From contig RXJD01000063.1 of the NCBI GenBank assembly GCA_003987775.1, positions 1 to 64,000 on the forward strand: a stretch of DNA of 64,000 nucleotides. Direction: 5' to 3'. The stretch's first letter is position 1. Every line of letters begins with the position of its first letter. The translations under genes and the position numbers were made by a program. The DNA is from Mycobacterium sp. (GTDB lineage Bacteria; Actinomycetota; Actinomycetes; Mycobacteriales; Mycobacteriaceae). The notes below the pieces were generated by a model that made no database searches, was not told the DNA's origin, and worked only from the letters and a program-made list of their open reading frames with translations. Below, one piece after another: positions 55,531 to 64,000 of the stretch.

Positions 55531-55833
55531 TCAGGCCGCGCAGTCGGTACAGATCATCACGCCGTTCTTCTCGCTGGCCAGCCGGCTGCGGTGTTGCACC
55601 AAAAAGCAACTCGAGCAGGTGAATTCGTCGGCCTGCTTGGGAATCACGCGAACCGACAGCTCTTCGCCCGAAAGATCGGCACCAGGTAGCTCGAAAGACT
55701 CGGCGGACTCGGATTCGTCGACGTCAACCACGGCTGACGCCGCCTCGTTGCGTCGTGCTTTGAGCTCCTCCAGCGAGTCTTCCGAGACGTCGTCGGTCTC
55801 GGTACGCCGTGGAGCGTCATAGTCGGTAGGCAT
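55531..55833 (-). CDS. DUF4193 zinc-ribbon protein (Rv2699-like)
   Basis: The 100-residue acidic protein carries two CxxC pairs at its C-terminus (CSSCFLV near 73 and CTDC near 95) that should bind one zinc. The N-terminal half is rich in Asp/Glu. DUF4193 is an actinobacterial family, probably RNA polymerase- or nucleic-acid-associated, but its role is not known. GGGGAAGAAG precedes the ATG. Confidence 0.9.
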   Translation of the reverse strand: MPTDYDAPRRTETDDVSEDSLEELKARRNEAASAVVDVDESESAESFELPGADLSGEELSVRVIPKQADEFTCSSCFLVQHRSRLASEKNGVMICTDCAA

Positions 55834-55992
55834 CTTCTTCCCCGTCCTTATCCCCTCAGGGCCCTCATAAGCTCAAGGAACGCTTTGTACCAGCGTCGAA
55901 CGCGTGCACCAAACTATTCGTGCCCGGAATGCGGATGGATTGGTTGTGATTTACGTCACACCGCTGGAATAGCCCTTGTACTTGGCCTTAAA

Positions 55993-56018
55993 CGGTGCGA
56001 TTACGGTGCGATTAGAGT
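55993..56018 (+). promoter_or_regulatory. Direct repeat and -10 box upstream of cei
   Basis: CGGTGCGATTA is repeated head to tail (55993-56003 and 56004-56014). The second copy runs into TAGAGT (56013-56018), a TANNNT box six bases before the GTG at 56025, so the transcript may be leaderless. The repeats could be an operator. Confidence 0.4.
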
Positions 56019-56024
56019 GCATGT

Positions 56025-56678
56025 GTGGTTGCACACATCACCGAGGGTACCGCCTTCGACAAGCACGGTCGGCCCTTCCGGCGCCGCAATCCCCGCCCCG
56101 CCATCATCGTGGTGATTTTCCTGGTGGTGGTCACCGGTGTGGTGTGGACCGTCGCCCTGACCCGGCCGGCGGACGTCCGCGAGGTCGCGGTCTGCAATCC
56201 TCCCCCGCAGTCGACCGGAAGCGAGACGCCCGCCAAGCTCGGCGAGCAGGTGTCCCGGACAGAGATGATCGACGTCGCGCCCGCCAAGCTCAGCGATACC
56301 AAGGTGCGGGTCCTCAACGCCAGCGGCAGAGGTGGCCAGGCCGGCGACATCGCCGGTGCTCTACAGGATTTGGGCTTCGCGCAACCCACGTCCGCCAACG
56401 ACCCGATCTACGCAGGAACCCGGCTGAACTGCCAGGGACAGATCCGTTTCGGCACGGCCGGGCAAGCCACCGCGGCGGCACTGTGGCTGGTGGCGCCCTG
56501 CACGGAGCTGTTCCACGACAGCCGCGGTGACGACTCCGTCGATCTCGCGCTGGGTACCGACTTCAGTTCCCTGGCCCACAACGACGACATCGACGCCGTC
56601 CTGGCGACCTTGCGCCCCGGGGCCAGCGAGCCCGCAGATCACACGCTGCTGGCAAAGATTCACTCCAACAGCTGCTGA
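56025..56678 (+). CDS. cei: Envelope integrity protein Cei
   Basis: The 217-residue membrane-anchored protein has a basic cytoplasmic N-terminus (RPFRRRNPRP), one TM helix (about 25-47) and a periplasmic LytR_C-type domain (VRVLNASGRGGQAGDIAGALQDLGF near 92). It corresponds to Rv2700, needed for cell-envelope integrity in M. tuberculosis. The start is GTG 56025. It converges on suhB with two bases between the stops. Confidence 0.9.
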   Translation: MVAHITEGTAFDKHGRPFRRRNPRPAIIVVIFLVVVTGVVWTVALTRPADVREVAVCNPPPQSTGSETPAKLGEQVSRTEMIDVAPAKLSDTKVRVLNASGRGGQAGDIAGALQDLGFAQPTSANDPIYAGTRLNCQGQIRFGTAGQATAAALWLVAPCTELFHDSRGDDSVDLALGTDFSSLAHNDDIDAVLATLRPGASEPADHTLLAKIHSNSC

Positions 56679-56680
56679 GC

Positions 56681-57553
56681 TCACTCGATCGGATCCAGGC
56701 CTCCAACGCGGCGCAGGGCCGCCAGCAAGGCGTCGGCGATGCCCGGCGCGGCGGCGACCACCAGGCCGGCCCCGTCCGCGTCCGGCGGCGGCAACACCAC
56801 GCGTGCGCCCGCCTCCGCGGCAATCAGGGCGCCCGCCGCGCTATCCCACACCTGCAAGCCGTGCTCGTAGTACGCGTCCAGTTGGCCGGCGGCAACCATG
56901 CACAGGTCCAGGGCCGCCGAACCGATGCGGCGCACATCGCGGACCACCGGCAACATCTGCGCCACCAGTTCGGCCTGGCGAACCCGGCGCGTCGGTGAAT
57001 ATCCGAATCCGGTACCCAGCAACGCCATTGAGAGCTCGGCCACGGCGGTGCACCGCAACTCCCGGGTGCCTTGCCCGTCGGTGACGTGCGCCCCGAGCCC
57101 GCTGCCCGCCGAATACACCCGGCCGGCAACGACATCGGCTACCGCGCCGGCCACCGACACACCGTCGACCTGCGCGCCGACCGACACCGCGTAGGCCGGG
57201 ATGCCATAGACGAAATTCACCGTCCCGTCGATGGGATCGAGTACCCAGGTGACCGCGCCGGCGGCGTCGGACGCCGCATCACTCGGCCCACCGCCCTCCT
57301 CGCCGAGGATGGGGTCACCCGGGCGGAGTACGGCCAGCCGTTCGCGCAGAAACTGCTCGGTATCGGTGTCGACGACGGTTACCGGATCGGTCGGAGTGGT
57401 CTTGGCGCGCACTTCGGCGGCATCGGGGGCGAGGTCTCTGCTCGGCCCGAACACTTCGGCGCGGCGGCTCCGCACGAAAGCGGCCGCCTCGGTGGCGACC
57501 GTCACGGCTATTTCGCGCAGCAGCGCAGGCTCCGGTCCGGCGGGGCTTGTCAC
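56681..57553 (-). CDS. suhB: Inositol monophosphatase SuhB
   Basis: GTG 57553 gives 290 residues, matching the orthologue; the open frame to 57595 adds 14 doubtful residues. The Mg-dependent phosphatase motifs are present: VDTDTEQFL, GEEGGG (metal Glu), WVLDPIDGTVNF and GLQVWDSAAGALIAAEAG. It hydrolyses inositol-1-phosphate, supplying myo-inositol for phosphatidylinositol, mannosides and mycothiol. It is divergent from ppgK. Confidence 0.93.
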   Translation of the reverse strand: MTSPAGPEPALLREIAVTVATEAAAFVRSRRAEVFGPSRDLAPDAAEVRAKTTPTDPVTVVDTDTEQFLRERLAVLRPGDPILGEEGGGPSDAASDAAGAVTWVLDPIDGTVNFVYGIPAYAVSVGAQVDGVSVAGAVADVVAGRVYSAGSGLGAHVTDGQGTRELRCTAVAELSMALLGTGFGYSPTRRVRQAELVAQMLPVVRDVRRIGSAALDLCMVAAGQLDAYYEHGLQVWDSAAGALIAAEAGARVVLPPPDADGAGLVVAAAPGIADALLAALRRVGGLDPIE

Positions 57554-57667
57554 CGGTCTATCGGACCACACGCGCCGAGTCCGCAACGGACGCAACCCGC
57601 CTCACCCCGTTTGCCGCAGCGGGTCGATAAGGTGAGCGGACCACCCAGTCTCGCCGAGGAGATTTCG

Positions 57668-58456
57668 ATGACCAGCACCGCCTCTGGGACCGATGCCGGC
57701 ACTGCACAGCGCCGAGGATTCGGCATCGACGTCGGCGGCAGCGGCATCAAGGGTGCAATCGTCGATCTGGACACCGGACAGTTGATCGGCGACCGCATCA
57801 AACTGCTCACTCCCCAGCCCGCCACGCCCGACGCGGTCGCCAAGACCATCGCCGAGGTCGTCAACGGTTTCGGCTGGACCGGCCCGCTCGGGGTCACCTA
57901 TCCCGGCGTCGTCACCCACGGCATCGTGCAGACGGCGGCCAACGTCGACAAGTCCTGGATCGGAACCAACGCCCGCGACATCATCAGCGCCGAACTCGCG
58001 GGCCAGGACGTCACGATTCTCAACGACGCCGACGCCGCGGGGCTGGCCGAGGAACGCTACGGCGCCGGCAAAGGCCATGAGGGTCTGGTCGTGCTGCTCA
58101 CCTTCGGCACCGGCATCGGTTCGGCGCTCATCCACAACGGAAAGCTGATTCCCAACACCGAGTTCGGCCACCTCGAGGTCGGCGGAAAAGAAGCCGAGGA
58201 ACGTGCTGCCTCGTCGGTGAAGGAGCGCAACGACTGGAGCTATGAGAAATGGACCAAGCAGGTCACCAGGGTGCTGGTTGCCATCGAGAACGCCATCTGG
58301 CCCGACCTGTTCATCGTGGGCGGCGGGATCAGCCGCAAGGCCGACAAATGGGTGCACCTGCTGGAAAATCGCACCCCCGTGGTGCCCGCCGCGCTGCAGA
58401 ATGCGGCCGGTATCGTCGGCGCGGCAATGGCGTCAGTGGGAGACGTGACGCACTGA
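57668..58456 (+). CDS. ppgK: Polyphosphate glucokinase
   Basis: ATG 57668 behind GAGGAG; 262 residues, close to the 265 of M. tuberculosis. It is a ROK-fold kinase that phosphorylates glucose using polyphosphate (or ATP). The phosphate-1 motif is FGIDVGGSGIKGAIVDL, the catalytic Asp lies in LNDADAAGLAEE near 117, and LLTFGTGIGSALI is the phosphate-2 motif. The frame upstream to 57071 is a shadow of suhB. Confidence 0.95.
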   Translation: MTSTASGTDAGTAQRRGFGIDVGGSGIKGAIVDLDTGQLIGDRIKLLTPQPATPDAVAKTIAEVVNGFGWTGPLGVTYPGVVTHGIVQTAANVDKSWIGTNARDIISAELAGQDVTILNDADAAGLAEERYGAGKGHEGLVVLLTFGTGIGSALIHNGKLIPNTEFGHLEVGGKEAEERAASSVKERNDWSYEKWTKQVTRVLVAIENAIWPDLFIVGGGISRKADKWVHLLENRTPVVPAALQNAAGIVGAAMASVGDVTH

Positions 58457-58634
58457 ATTTCGTCCGCTCGGCCAGTCAAACGGCATCGTGAAGTTACAAT
58501 GGTCGTCGGCGGCCGCCCAAACCGATAGCGCGCGATACTCACGCTGATATCAAACGCCGACATTCGACATAGCAGACACTTTCGGTCTTCCATGCCCAGA
58601 CCCACCGGAAGTGCGTCCAACTGAAGGGGTGTAT

Positions 58635-60113
<1,479 letters not shown>

Positions 60114-60116
60114 GTT

Positions 60117-60449
60117 TCAGGCCCCGCCCAGCAGCGTCACACTGACGCCCCGGGAGTACGGCGAGTCGCGTAGTTCGATGGCGGCGGGCAGCGTTCCGGA
60201 CGGCACGTCGAACGCACACTTGACGAGCGCCTTCGTGCCGGGGCCGAGCGAGACGAGGTCGGCGGCAGAGTCGAGGTTCACCGCGTTCGTGTACCGCGTG
60301 CCTGCGTGATCTTTGAGCGTCTGGTCCTGGCAGAACACCGAACGGGGCCGATCGCCCTTGTTGTCCACCATGACGTTGACGATCACGAAGACGCCTCTGC
60401 ACGCGACGTCAAGATCCGTCACTCCGTACTGTGACGCCATGTCCGCCAC
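60117..60449 (-). pseudogene. Truncated DUF4352-like exported protein
   Basis: The frame encodes 110 residues of a DUF4352 beta-sandwich: VTDLDVACRGVFVIVNVMVDNKGDRPRSVFC...LVSLGPGTKALVKCAFDVPSGTLPAAIELRDSPYSRGVSVTL. Family members have a signal or lipoprotein peptide and more of the first strands before this; here the frame begins at once with the domain and its 5' end overlaps the divergent ridA start. It is probably a remnant that lost its export signal, although it could be expressed as a cytosolic protein. It converges on sigA with three bases between. Confidence 0.6.
60427..60432 (+). promoter_or_regulatory. -10 box of the ridA leaderless promoter
   Basis: TACTGT, six bases before ATG 60439, with no ribosome site. 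It lies within the first codons of the opposite-strand DUF4352 remnant. Confidence 0.45.
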
Positions 60450-60810
60450 CCGCCAGAACGTTTCTTCGGACTCCGCCTTCGAATCGGCCGTCGGTTACTC
60501 CCGAGCGGTCCGCGTCGGCCCAATGGTCGCCGTGGCCGGCACCACCGGACACGGTGACGGTCTGGCCGCTCAGACGCGGGATGCCCTGCGCCGCATCGAG
60601 ACTGCGCTCGGGCAGGCGGGCGCGACGCTGGCCGACGTCATTCGCACCCGCATCTACGTGACCGACATCTCCCGGTGGCGCGAAGTCGGCGACGTGCATG
60701 CCGAGGTGTTCGGTGAGATCCGTCCGGTCGCCACCATGGTCGAGGTGCCGGCGCTGATCGCACCCGAATTACTGGTGGAGATCGAGGCGGACGCCTACCT
60801 CGAGTGCTGA
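60439..60810 (+). CDS. ridA: RidA-family enamine/imine deaminase
   Basis: ATG 60439 gives 123 residues, the normal RidA length; the frame further upstream is shadow. It has the family core VGYSRAVRVGPMVAVAGTTGHG...TRDALRRIETALGQAGATLADVIRTRIYVTDISRW with the substrate Arg in IRTRIYVTD, and ends ELLVEIEADAYLE. RidA proteins hydrolyse reactive imines made by PLP enzymes. It corresponds to Rv2704. Confidence 0.9.
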   Translation: MSATRQNVSSDSAFESAVGYSRAVRVGPMVAVAGTTGHGDGLAAQTRDALRRIETALGQAGATLADVIRTRIYVTDISRWREVGDVHAEVFGEIRPVATMVEVPALIAPELLVEIEADAYLEC

Positions 60811-60854
60811 GTAGTCGGGTCCTGGGTTTGGGTGCCGCCAAGACGCGGCGTCAG

Positions 60855-61229
60855 TCACGGGCCGTGAGCCTTGAGGGCCGGGAAGCTGCCGTCGGCGGCC
60901 GGCGGGTAGGGCACGACCTCAGTGACCGCTTCGACCGGCAGCGGCCCGTACAGGTGGGGAAAAAGCATGGATTCCGGATCGCTCGGCACCCCCGGCTCCC
61001 ACCGGACCGGCCCCGGCAGAGCCGACGCGTCGACGTACAACAGGACCATGTCGTCGCGGCCGTGGTAGATCCGGTTGGCCGGCAGATGGACCTGCTCGAT
61101 CGTCGACAGGTGAACGAACGGCTCCGCTTGCGGCTCCGGGGGTTCCGCGGGGATCAGGCCGCGCTCCCTGGCGTCGGCCCACTCCTGCTCAGAGCACAAT
61201 CGCACTAAAAAATCGGCAGTTGGTAACAC
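60855..61229 (-). CDS. DUF952 protein
   Basis: A GTG at 61229 gives 124 residues; another GTG at 61205 is possible. The DUF952 pattern is clear: LCSEQEWADARERGLI, then EPFVHLSTIEQVHLPANRIYHGRDDMVLLYVDASAL, then RWEPGVPSDPESMLFPHLYGPLPVEAV. DUF952 proteins have an ADP-ribosyltransferase-like fold and unknown function. The gene stands alone between ridA and the DUF7455 gene. Confidence 0.83.
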   Translation of the reverse strand: MLPTADFLVRLCSEQEWADARERGLIPAEPPEPQAEPFVHLSTIEQVHLPANRIYHGRDDMVLLYVDASALPGPVRWEPGVPSDPESMLFPHLYGPLPVEAVTEVVPYPPAADGSFPALKAHGP

Positions 61230-61355
61230 GGTGATTACCCTGCCCCAATTGTGGGCAAATATTCGTGAGAAACGACACACCCCATAACGGTCGGGGAACA
61301 AGGCGAAAACTCTGAACGTCTGTCAGAGTGAAATTATCGCCAGAACGGAGGAGCC

Positions 61356-61541
61356 ATGAACGCAACTCTGACCAGTCCCGAGCTCACTCGAGCGGACCGC
61401 TGCGACCGCTGCGGCGCCGCTGCCCGGGTCCGCGCCAAGCTGCCTTCGGGCGCTGAGCTCCTCTTCTGCCAGCACCACGCCAACAAGCACGAGGCCAAGT
61501 TGGCCGAGCTGGCGGCGGTGCTGGAGGTCAGCAGCCAGTAA
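61356..61541 (+). CDS. Small zinc-binding DUF7455 protein
   Basis: The 61-residue protein has a compact metal site: CDRCGAAARVRAKL followed by LLFCQHHANKHE, i.e. two Cys, then Cys and His. A GGAGGAGCC ribosome site precedes the ATG. It is conserved downstream of sigA in mycobacteria. The role is unknown; zinc-ribbon proteins of this size often bind RNA polymerase or RNA. Confidence 0.82.
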   Translation: MNATLTSPELTRADRCDRCGAAARVRAKLPSGAELLFCQHHANKHEAKLAELAAVLEVSSQ

Positions 61542-61606
61542 TTGCCGCAGAACTCGCCCGGCGCAATGTCGCGCGTGCGAGGTCTGATGGGCAATGCTGG
61601 GGGGGT

Positions 61607-62602
61607 ATGAACGACCAGGTCCCAAAACCGTCCCGCCACCACGTCTGGCAAATCAGTCGTAGAACACTGTCCAAGGCGTGGGACGATTCCATTTTCTCCG
61701 AATCGGCAGAAGCCGGTTTTTGGACCTGTTTGTCGACCCCACCGCTACTGCTGGGCATTTTGGGGGCTTTGGCGTGGGTCGCGCCGCTGTTCGGCGCGGA
61801 CACGCTGCCCTCGATCATCAAGAGCACGCTGTCGACTGCCCGAAACTTCTTCTCGCCCAACGTCGTCAACGAGATCATCGAGCCGTCCATCCGCGACATC
61901 ACCGAGACCGCGGGCGGCGAGGTGGTGTCGCTGGGTTTCCTGATCTCACTATGGGCGGGCTCGTCGGCGATTTCGTCGTTCGTCGACGCGGTGGTGGAGG
62001 CCCACGACCAGACGCCCTTGCGTCACCCGGTGCGCCAGCGCTTCTTCGCGCTGTTCCTGTACATCATGATGCTGGCGTTCGTGGTGATCACTGCGCCGGT
62101 GGCGGTGGTCGGTCCGCGCAAGGTGAGCGAGCACATTCCGCTCGGCCTGCAGAACCTGTTGCACTACGGCTACTACCCTGCGTTGATCCTCGGCCTGATG
62201 GCCGGGGTGACGGTGCTCTACCGGGTGGCGTTGCCGGTGCCGCTACCGACGCACCGGTTGATCCCCGGGACGGTACTGGCCTCGGTAGTGTTCCTGGTCG
62301 CCACCCTCGGCCTGCGGTTCTACCTGCGGTGGATCGGCAGCACGGGCTATACCTACGGCGCACTGGCCACGCCGATCGCGTTCCTGCTCTTCGCGTTCTT
62401 CGGCGGCTTCTCGATCATGATCGGCGCCGAGCTCAATGCTGCGATTCAAGAGGAATGGCCGGCTCCGGCCACCCACGCCCACCGACTGCGCAACTGGCTG
62501 GTTCGCCGCACCGCAGCGCTGACCGGCTCGACCGATCCGGCGCCACCCCAGTCGAACATCCCCGCGATGCAAGCGCCGGACCCGGTCGAACCGAAGTCCT
62601 GA
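61607..62602 (+). CDS. YihY/BrkB-family membrane protein (Rv2707-like)
   Basis: The 331-residue protein has six predicted TM helices with the YihY layout: amphipathic N-terminus with AWDDSIFSESAEAGFW, then FLISLWAGSSAISSFVDAVVEAHD near 106 and YGALATPIAFLLFAFFGGFSIMIGAELNAAI near 255. It has a Pro-rich cytoplasmic tail. YihY/BrkB proteins are inner-membrane proteins once misassigned as RNase BN; their transport role is unknown. Confidence 0.9.
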   Translation: MNDQVPKPSRHHVWQISRRTLSKAWDDSIFSESAEAGFWTCLSTPPLLLGILGALAWVAPLFGADTLPSIIKSTLSTARNFFSPNVVNEIIEPSIRDITETAGGEVVSLGFLISLWAGSSAISSFVDAVVEAHDQTPLRHPVRQRFFALFLYIMMLAFVVITAPVAVVGPRKVSEHIPLGLQNLLHYGYYPALILGLMAGVTVLYRVALPVPLPTHRLIPGTVLASVVFLVATLGLRFYLRWIGSTGYTYGALATPIAFLLFAFFGGFSIMIGAELNAAIQEEWPAPATHAHRLRNWLVRRTAALTGSTDPAPPQSNIPAMQAPDPVEPKS

Positions 62603-62842
62603 TCAGCCCTTCTTGAGCCGCTCGTAGATCTGCTTGCACTCCGGGCACACCGGCGAGCCCGGCTTGGCGGCCTTGGTGACGGGAAATACCTCGCCACACA
62701 ACGCGACAACGTGATTGCCCATGACCGCGCTCTCGGCGATCTTGTCCTTCTTGACGTAGTGGAAGTACTTCGGCGTATCGCTCCCGGTCCCGTCGTCGGT
62801 GCGTTCGCGGGTATCGGTGCGCTCGATCGTCTGGGTGTCCAT
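62603..62842 (-). CDS. DUF3039 protein (Rv2708-like)
   Basis: ATG 62842 gives 79 residues; the longer frame is shadow. It has KYFHYVKKDKIAESAVMGNHVVALCGEVFPVTKAAKPGSPVCPECKQIYE, with a Cys in VALCGE and a CPEC pair that together with His likely bind zinc. It is conserved in Actinobacteria, function unknown. Its stop directly abuts the stop of the YihY gene. Confidence 0.9.
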   Translation of the reverse strand: MDTQTIERTDTRERTDDGTGSDTPKYFHYVKKDKIAESAVMGNHVVALCGEVFPVTKAAKPGSPVCPECKQIYERLKKG

Positions 62843-62918
62843 CCCACATATTGTGCCCCCTGACCTGCCGTCAGACACCGGGGAAACGGGAATCGGCAGA
62901 GTGTGCAACAGTGGAGGT

Positions 62919-63326
62919 ATGAAGCGGGGCCCGGAGTTCGACGGCTTCGACCATGAGGGCCGGCCTGTACTGATCACTGCTGCCTCACCGTCCTACGAGG
63001 TGCAGCATCGCGCTCGGGTGCGTAAGTACCTGTCCATCATGGCTTTTCGTATTCCGGCACTGCTGCTGGCCGCGCTCGCGTACGGCGCCTGGCACAACGG
63101 TCTGGTGTCACTGTTGATCGTGGCGGCCTCTATTCCGTTGCCGTGGATCGCCGTTCTGATCGCCAACGACCGGCCGCCGCGCAGCGCCGACGAACCACGG
63201 CGCTTCGATCACGTCAGGCAACGCACGCCGTTGTTCCCGACGGCCGAGCGTCCGGCCCTGGCGCCGCGACCGCACGTCGCACCGCGGCCCGAACCGCAGA
63301 CAATCGACCCGGACGGTTCCGACTAA
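62919..63326 (+). CDS. DUF3099 membrane protein (Rv2709-like)
   Basis: ATG 62919 behind GGAGG; 135 residues. The DUF3099 core is VLITAASPSYEVQHRARVRKYLSIMAFRIPALLLAAL with two TM helices (about 42-60 and 65-83), then a Pro/Arg-rich cytoplasmic tail. Function unknown. It precedes sigB but its stop is 147 bp before the sigB start, with a separate promoter between. Confidence 0.88.
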   Translation: MKRGPEFDGFDHEGRPVLITAASPSYEVQHRARVRKYLSIMAFRIPALLLAALAYGAWHNGLVSLLIVAASIPLPWIAVLIANDRPPRSADEPRRFDHVRQRTPLFPTAERPALAPRPHVAPRPEPQTIDPDGSD

Positions 63327-63411
63327 CCGTCCCTGCGCGCCACTTCTCAGGACATTCTCAGGTCTGCGCCGTATTTCTGCACGTCACGGGGTGTGAGATG
63401 ACGATCCCGTG

Positions 63412-63437
63412 GGAACTCAACCGGCGGGCTTCTCGTT
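63412..63437 (+). promoter_or_regulatory. ECF-type (SigE/SigH-like) promoter of sigB
   Basis: GGAAC (63412-63416, within GGGAACTC) and CGTT (63434-63437) are separated by exactly 17 bp, the pattern of mycobacterial SigE/SigH promoters. It lies 36 bp before the sigB ATG. In M. tuberculosis sigB is controlled by SigE and SigH from such a site. Confidence 0.75.
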
Positions 63438-63473
63438 AACCACATGACAAGACAAGCCAATCGGGAGGGCGCA

Positions 63474-64000
63474 ATGGCCGAACTCACTGCACGGGCCACC
63501 ACAAGCCGGTTCGACGGCGATCTGGATGCTCAAAGCCCAGCGGCAGACTTGGTGCGCGTGTATCTGAACGGCATCGGCAAGACGGCGTTGCTCAACGCCG
63601 CCGACGAGGTCGAGTTGGCCAAGCGCATCGAGGCCGGGCTGTACGCCGAACATCTGCTGGAAACGCGGAAGCGCCTCGGCGAGAACCGGAAACGCGATCT
63701 GCAGGCAGTGGTCCGCGATGGTCAGGCGGCGCGTCGTCACCTGCTGGAAGCGAACCTCCGACTGGTGGTGTCGCTGGCCAAGCGCTACACCGGCCGCGGA
63801 ATGCCGTTGCTGGATTTGATCCAGGAGGGCAACCTGGGTCTCATCCGTGCGATGGAAAAGTTCGACTACGCAAAGGGATTCAAGTTCTCCACCTACGCGA
63901 CCTGGTGGATCCGGCAAGCCATCACCCGCGGCATGGCCGACCAGAGCCGCACCATCCGGCTCCCGGTCCACCTCGTCGAGCAGGTCAACAAGTTGGCGCG
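63474..64000 (+). CDS. sigB: Stress-response sigma factor SigB (5' part)
   Basis: ATG 63474 is chosen because GGGAGG lies seven bases upstream; the in-frame ATG at 63444 would sit almost at the predicted transcription start. About 175 of roughly 320 residues are in the window. Region 1.2 ([20 protein letters not shown]) and region 2 ([32 protein letters not shown]) are intact, and the gene runs off the window in region 3. SigB is the non-essential SigA-like factor for stress and stationary phase. It lacks the long acidic extension of SigA. Confidence 0.95.
   Translation, partial: MAELTARATTSRFDGDLDAQSPAADLVRVYLNGIGKTALLNAADEVELAKRIEAGLYAEHLLETRKRLGENRKRDLQAVVRDGQAARRHLLEANLRLVVSLAKRYTGRGMPLLDLIQEGNLGLIRAMEKFDYAKGFKFSTYATWWIRQAITRGMADQSRTIRLPVHLVEQVNKLA

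Overview
The window is a high-GC actinobacterial chromosome segment from a mycobacterium (Mycobacterium or Mycolicibacterium). From about 25.2 kb to the right end the gene order follows, as I remember it, the M. tuberculosis block Rv2667-Rv2710: clpC2, an exported protein, a GNAT, a ZapE-like ATPase, ribD, a secreted hydrolase, aftC, msrB, the haem genes chdC/hemY/hemE, echA15, a DUF3000 gene, RNase D, dxs, then trmA-like, permease, ceoB/ceoC, dut, cei, suhB, ppgK, sigA, ridA, a YihY-type gene and sigB. sigB is cut by the window end. || Region 1 (1-19.7 kb) is an acquired island. It has lower and uneven GC, three unrecognised overlapping genes, a frameshifted SNF2 helicase on the minus strand, and a tight plus-strand operon. 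The operon encodes an SNF2 helicase with a DUF3883 tail, a DUF1156 amino-methyltransferase, a HEPN-DUF499 ATPase, a YbjN-fold protein and a cytosolic trypsin-PDZ protease. The first three genes match the helicase-methylase-ATPase (Hma-like) antiphage layout; the protease pair looks like an add-on. A tyrosine integrase at 17958-19121 closes the island, with AT-rich repeated sites behind its start. || Region 2 (19.8-25.1 kb) holds small lineage-specific genes: a YjzC-like protein, two alpha/beta hydrolases, a class A beta-lactamase-fold protein, two DUF732 secreted proteins and a DUF2510 membrane protein. || Region 3 (25.2-42.6 kb) is conserved core. It contains clpC2 with two palindromic operators placed exactly on its -35 and -10, a haem operon (hemE-hemY-chdC-methyltransferase) with 4-bp overlaps, dxs and a cation/proton antiporter. 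|| Region 4 (42.6-46.9 kb) is a second accessory insertion: a type VII secretion toxin cassette on the minus strand (unknown gene, two WXG100 genes, a long toxin with a Tox-REase-7-like nuclease tip and a HEAT-repeat presumed immunity gene). An EspG-like gene converges on it. || Region 5 (47-64 kb) is core again: RNA methyltransferase and amino-acid/K+ permease (coupled), the ceoB/ceoC K+ regulators, dut divergent from a DUF3093 gene with overlapping leaderless promoters, cei, suhB, ppgK, sigA and sigB behind an ECF-type promoter. Many genes here have a TANNNT box 6-8 nt before the start codon and no Shine-Dalgarno, which is the usual sign of leaderless mRNA in mycobacteria. I saw no tRNA, rRNA or CRISPR.
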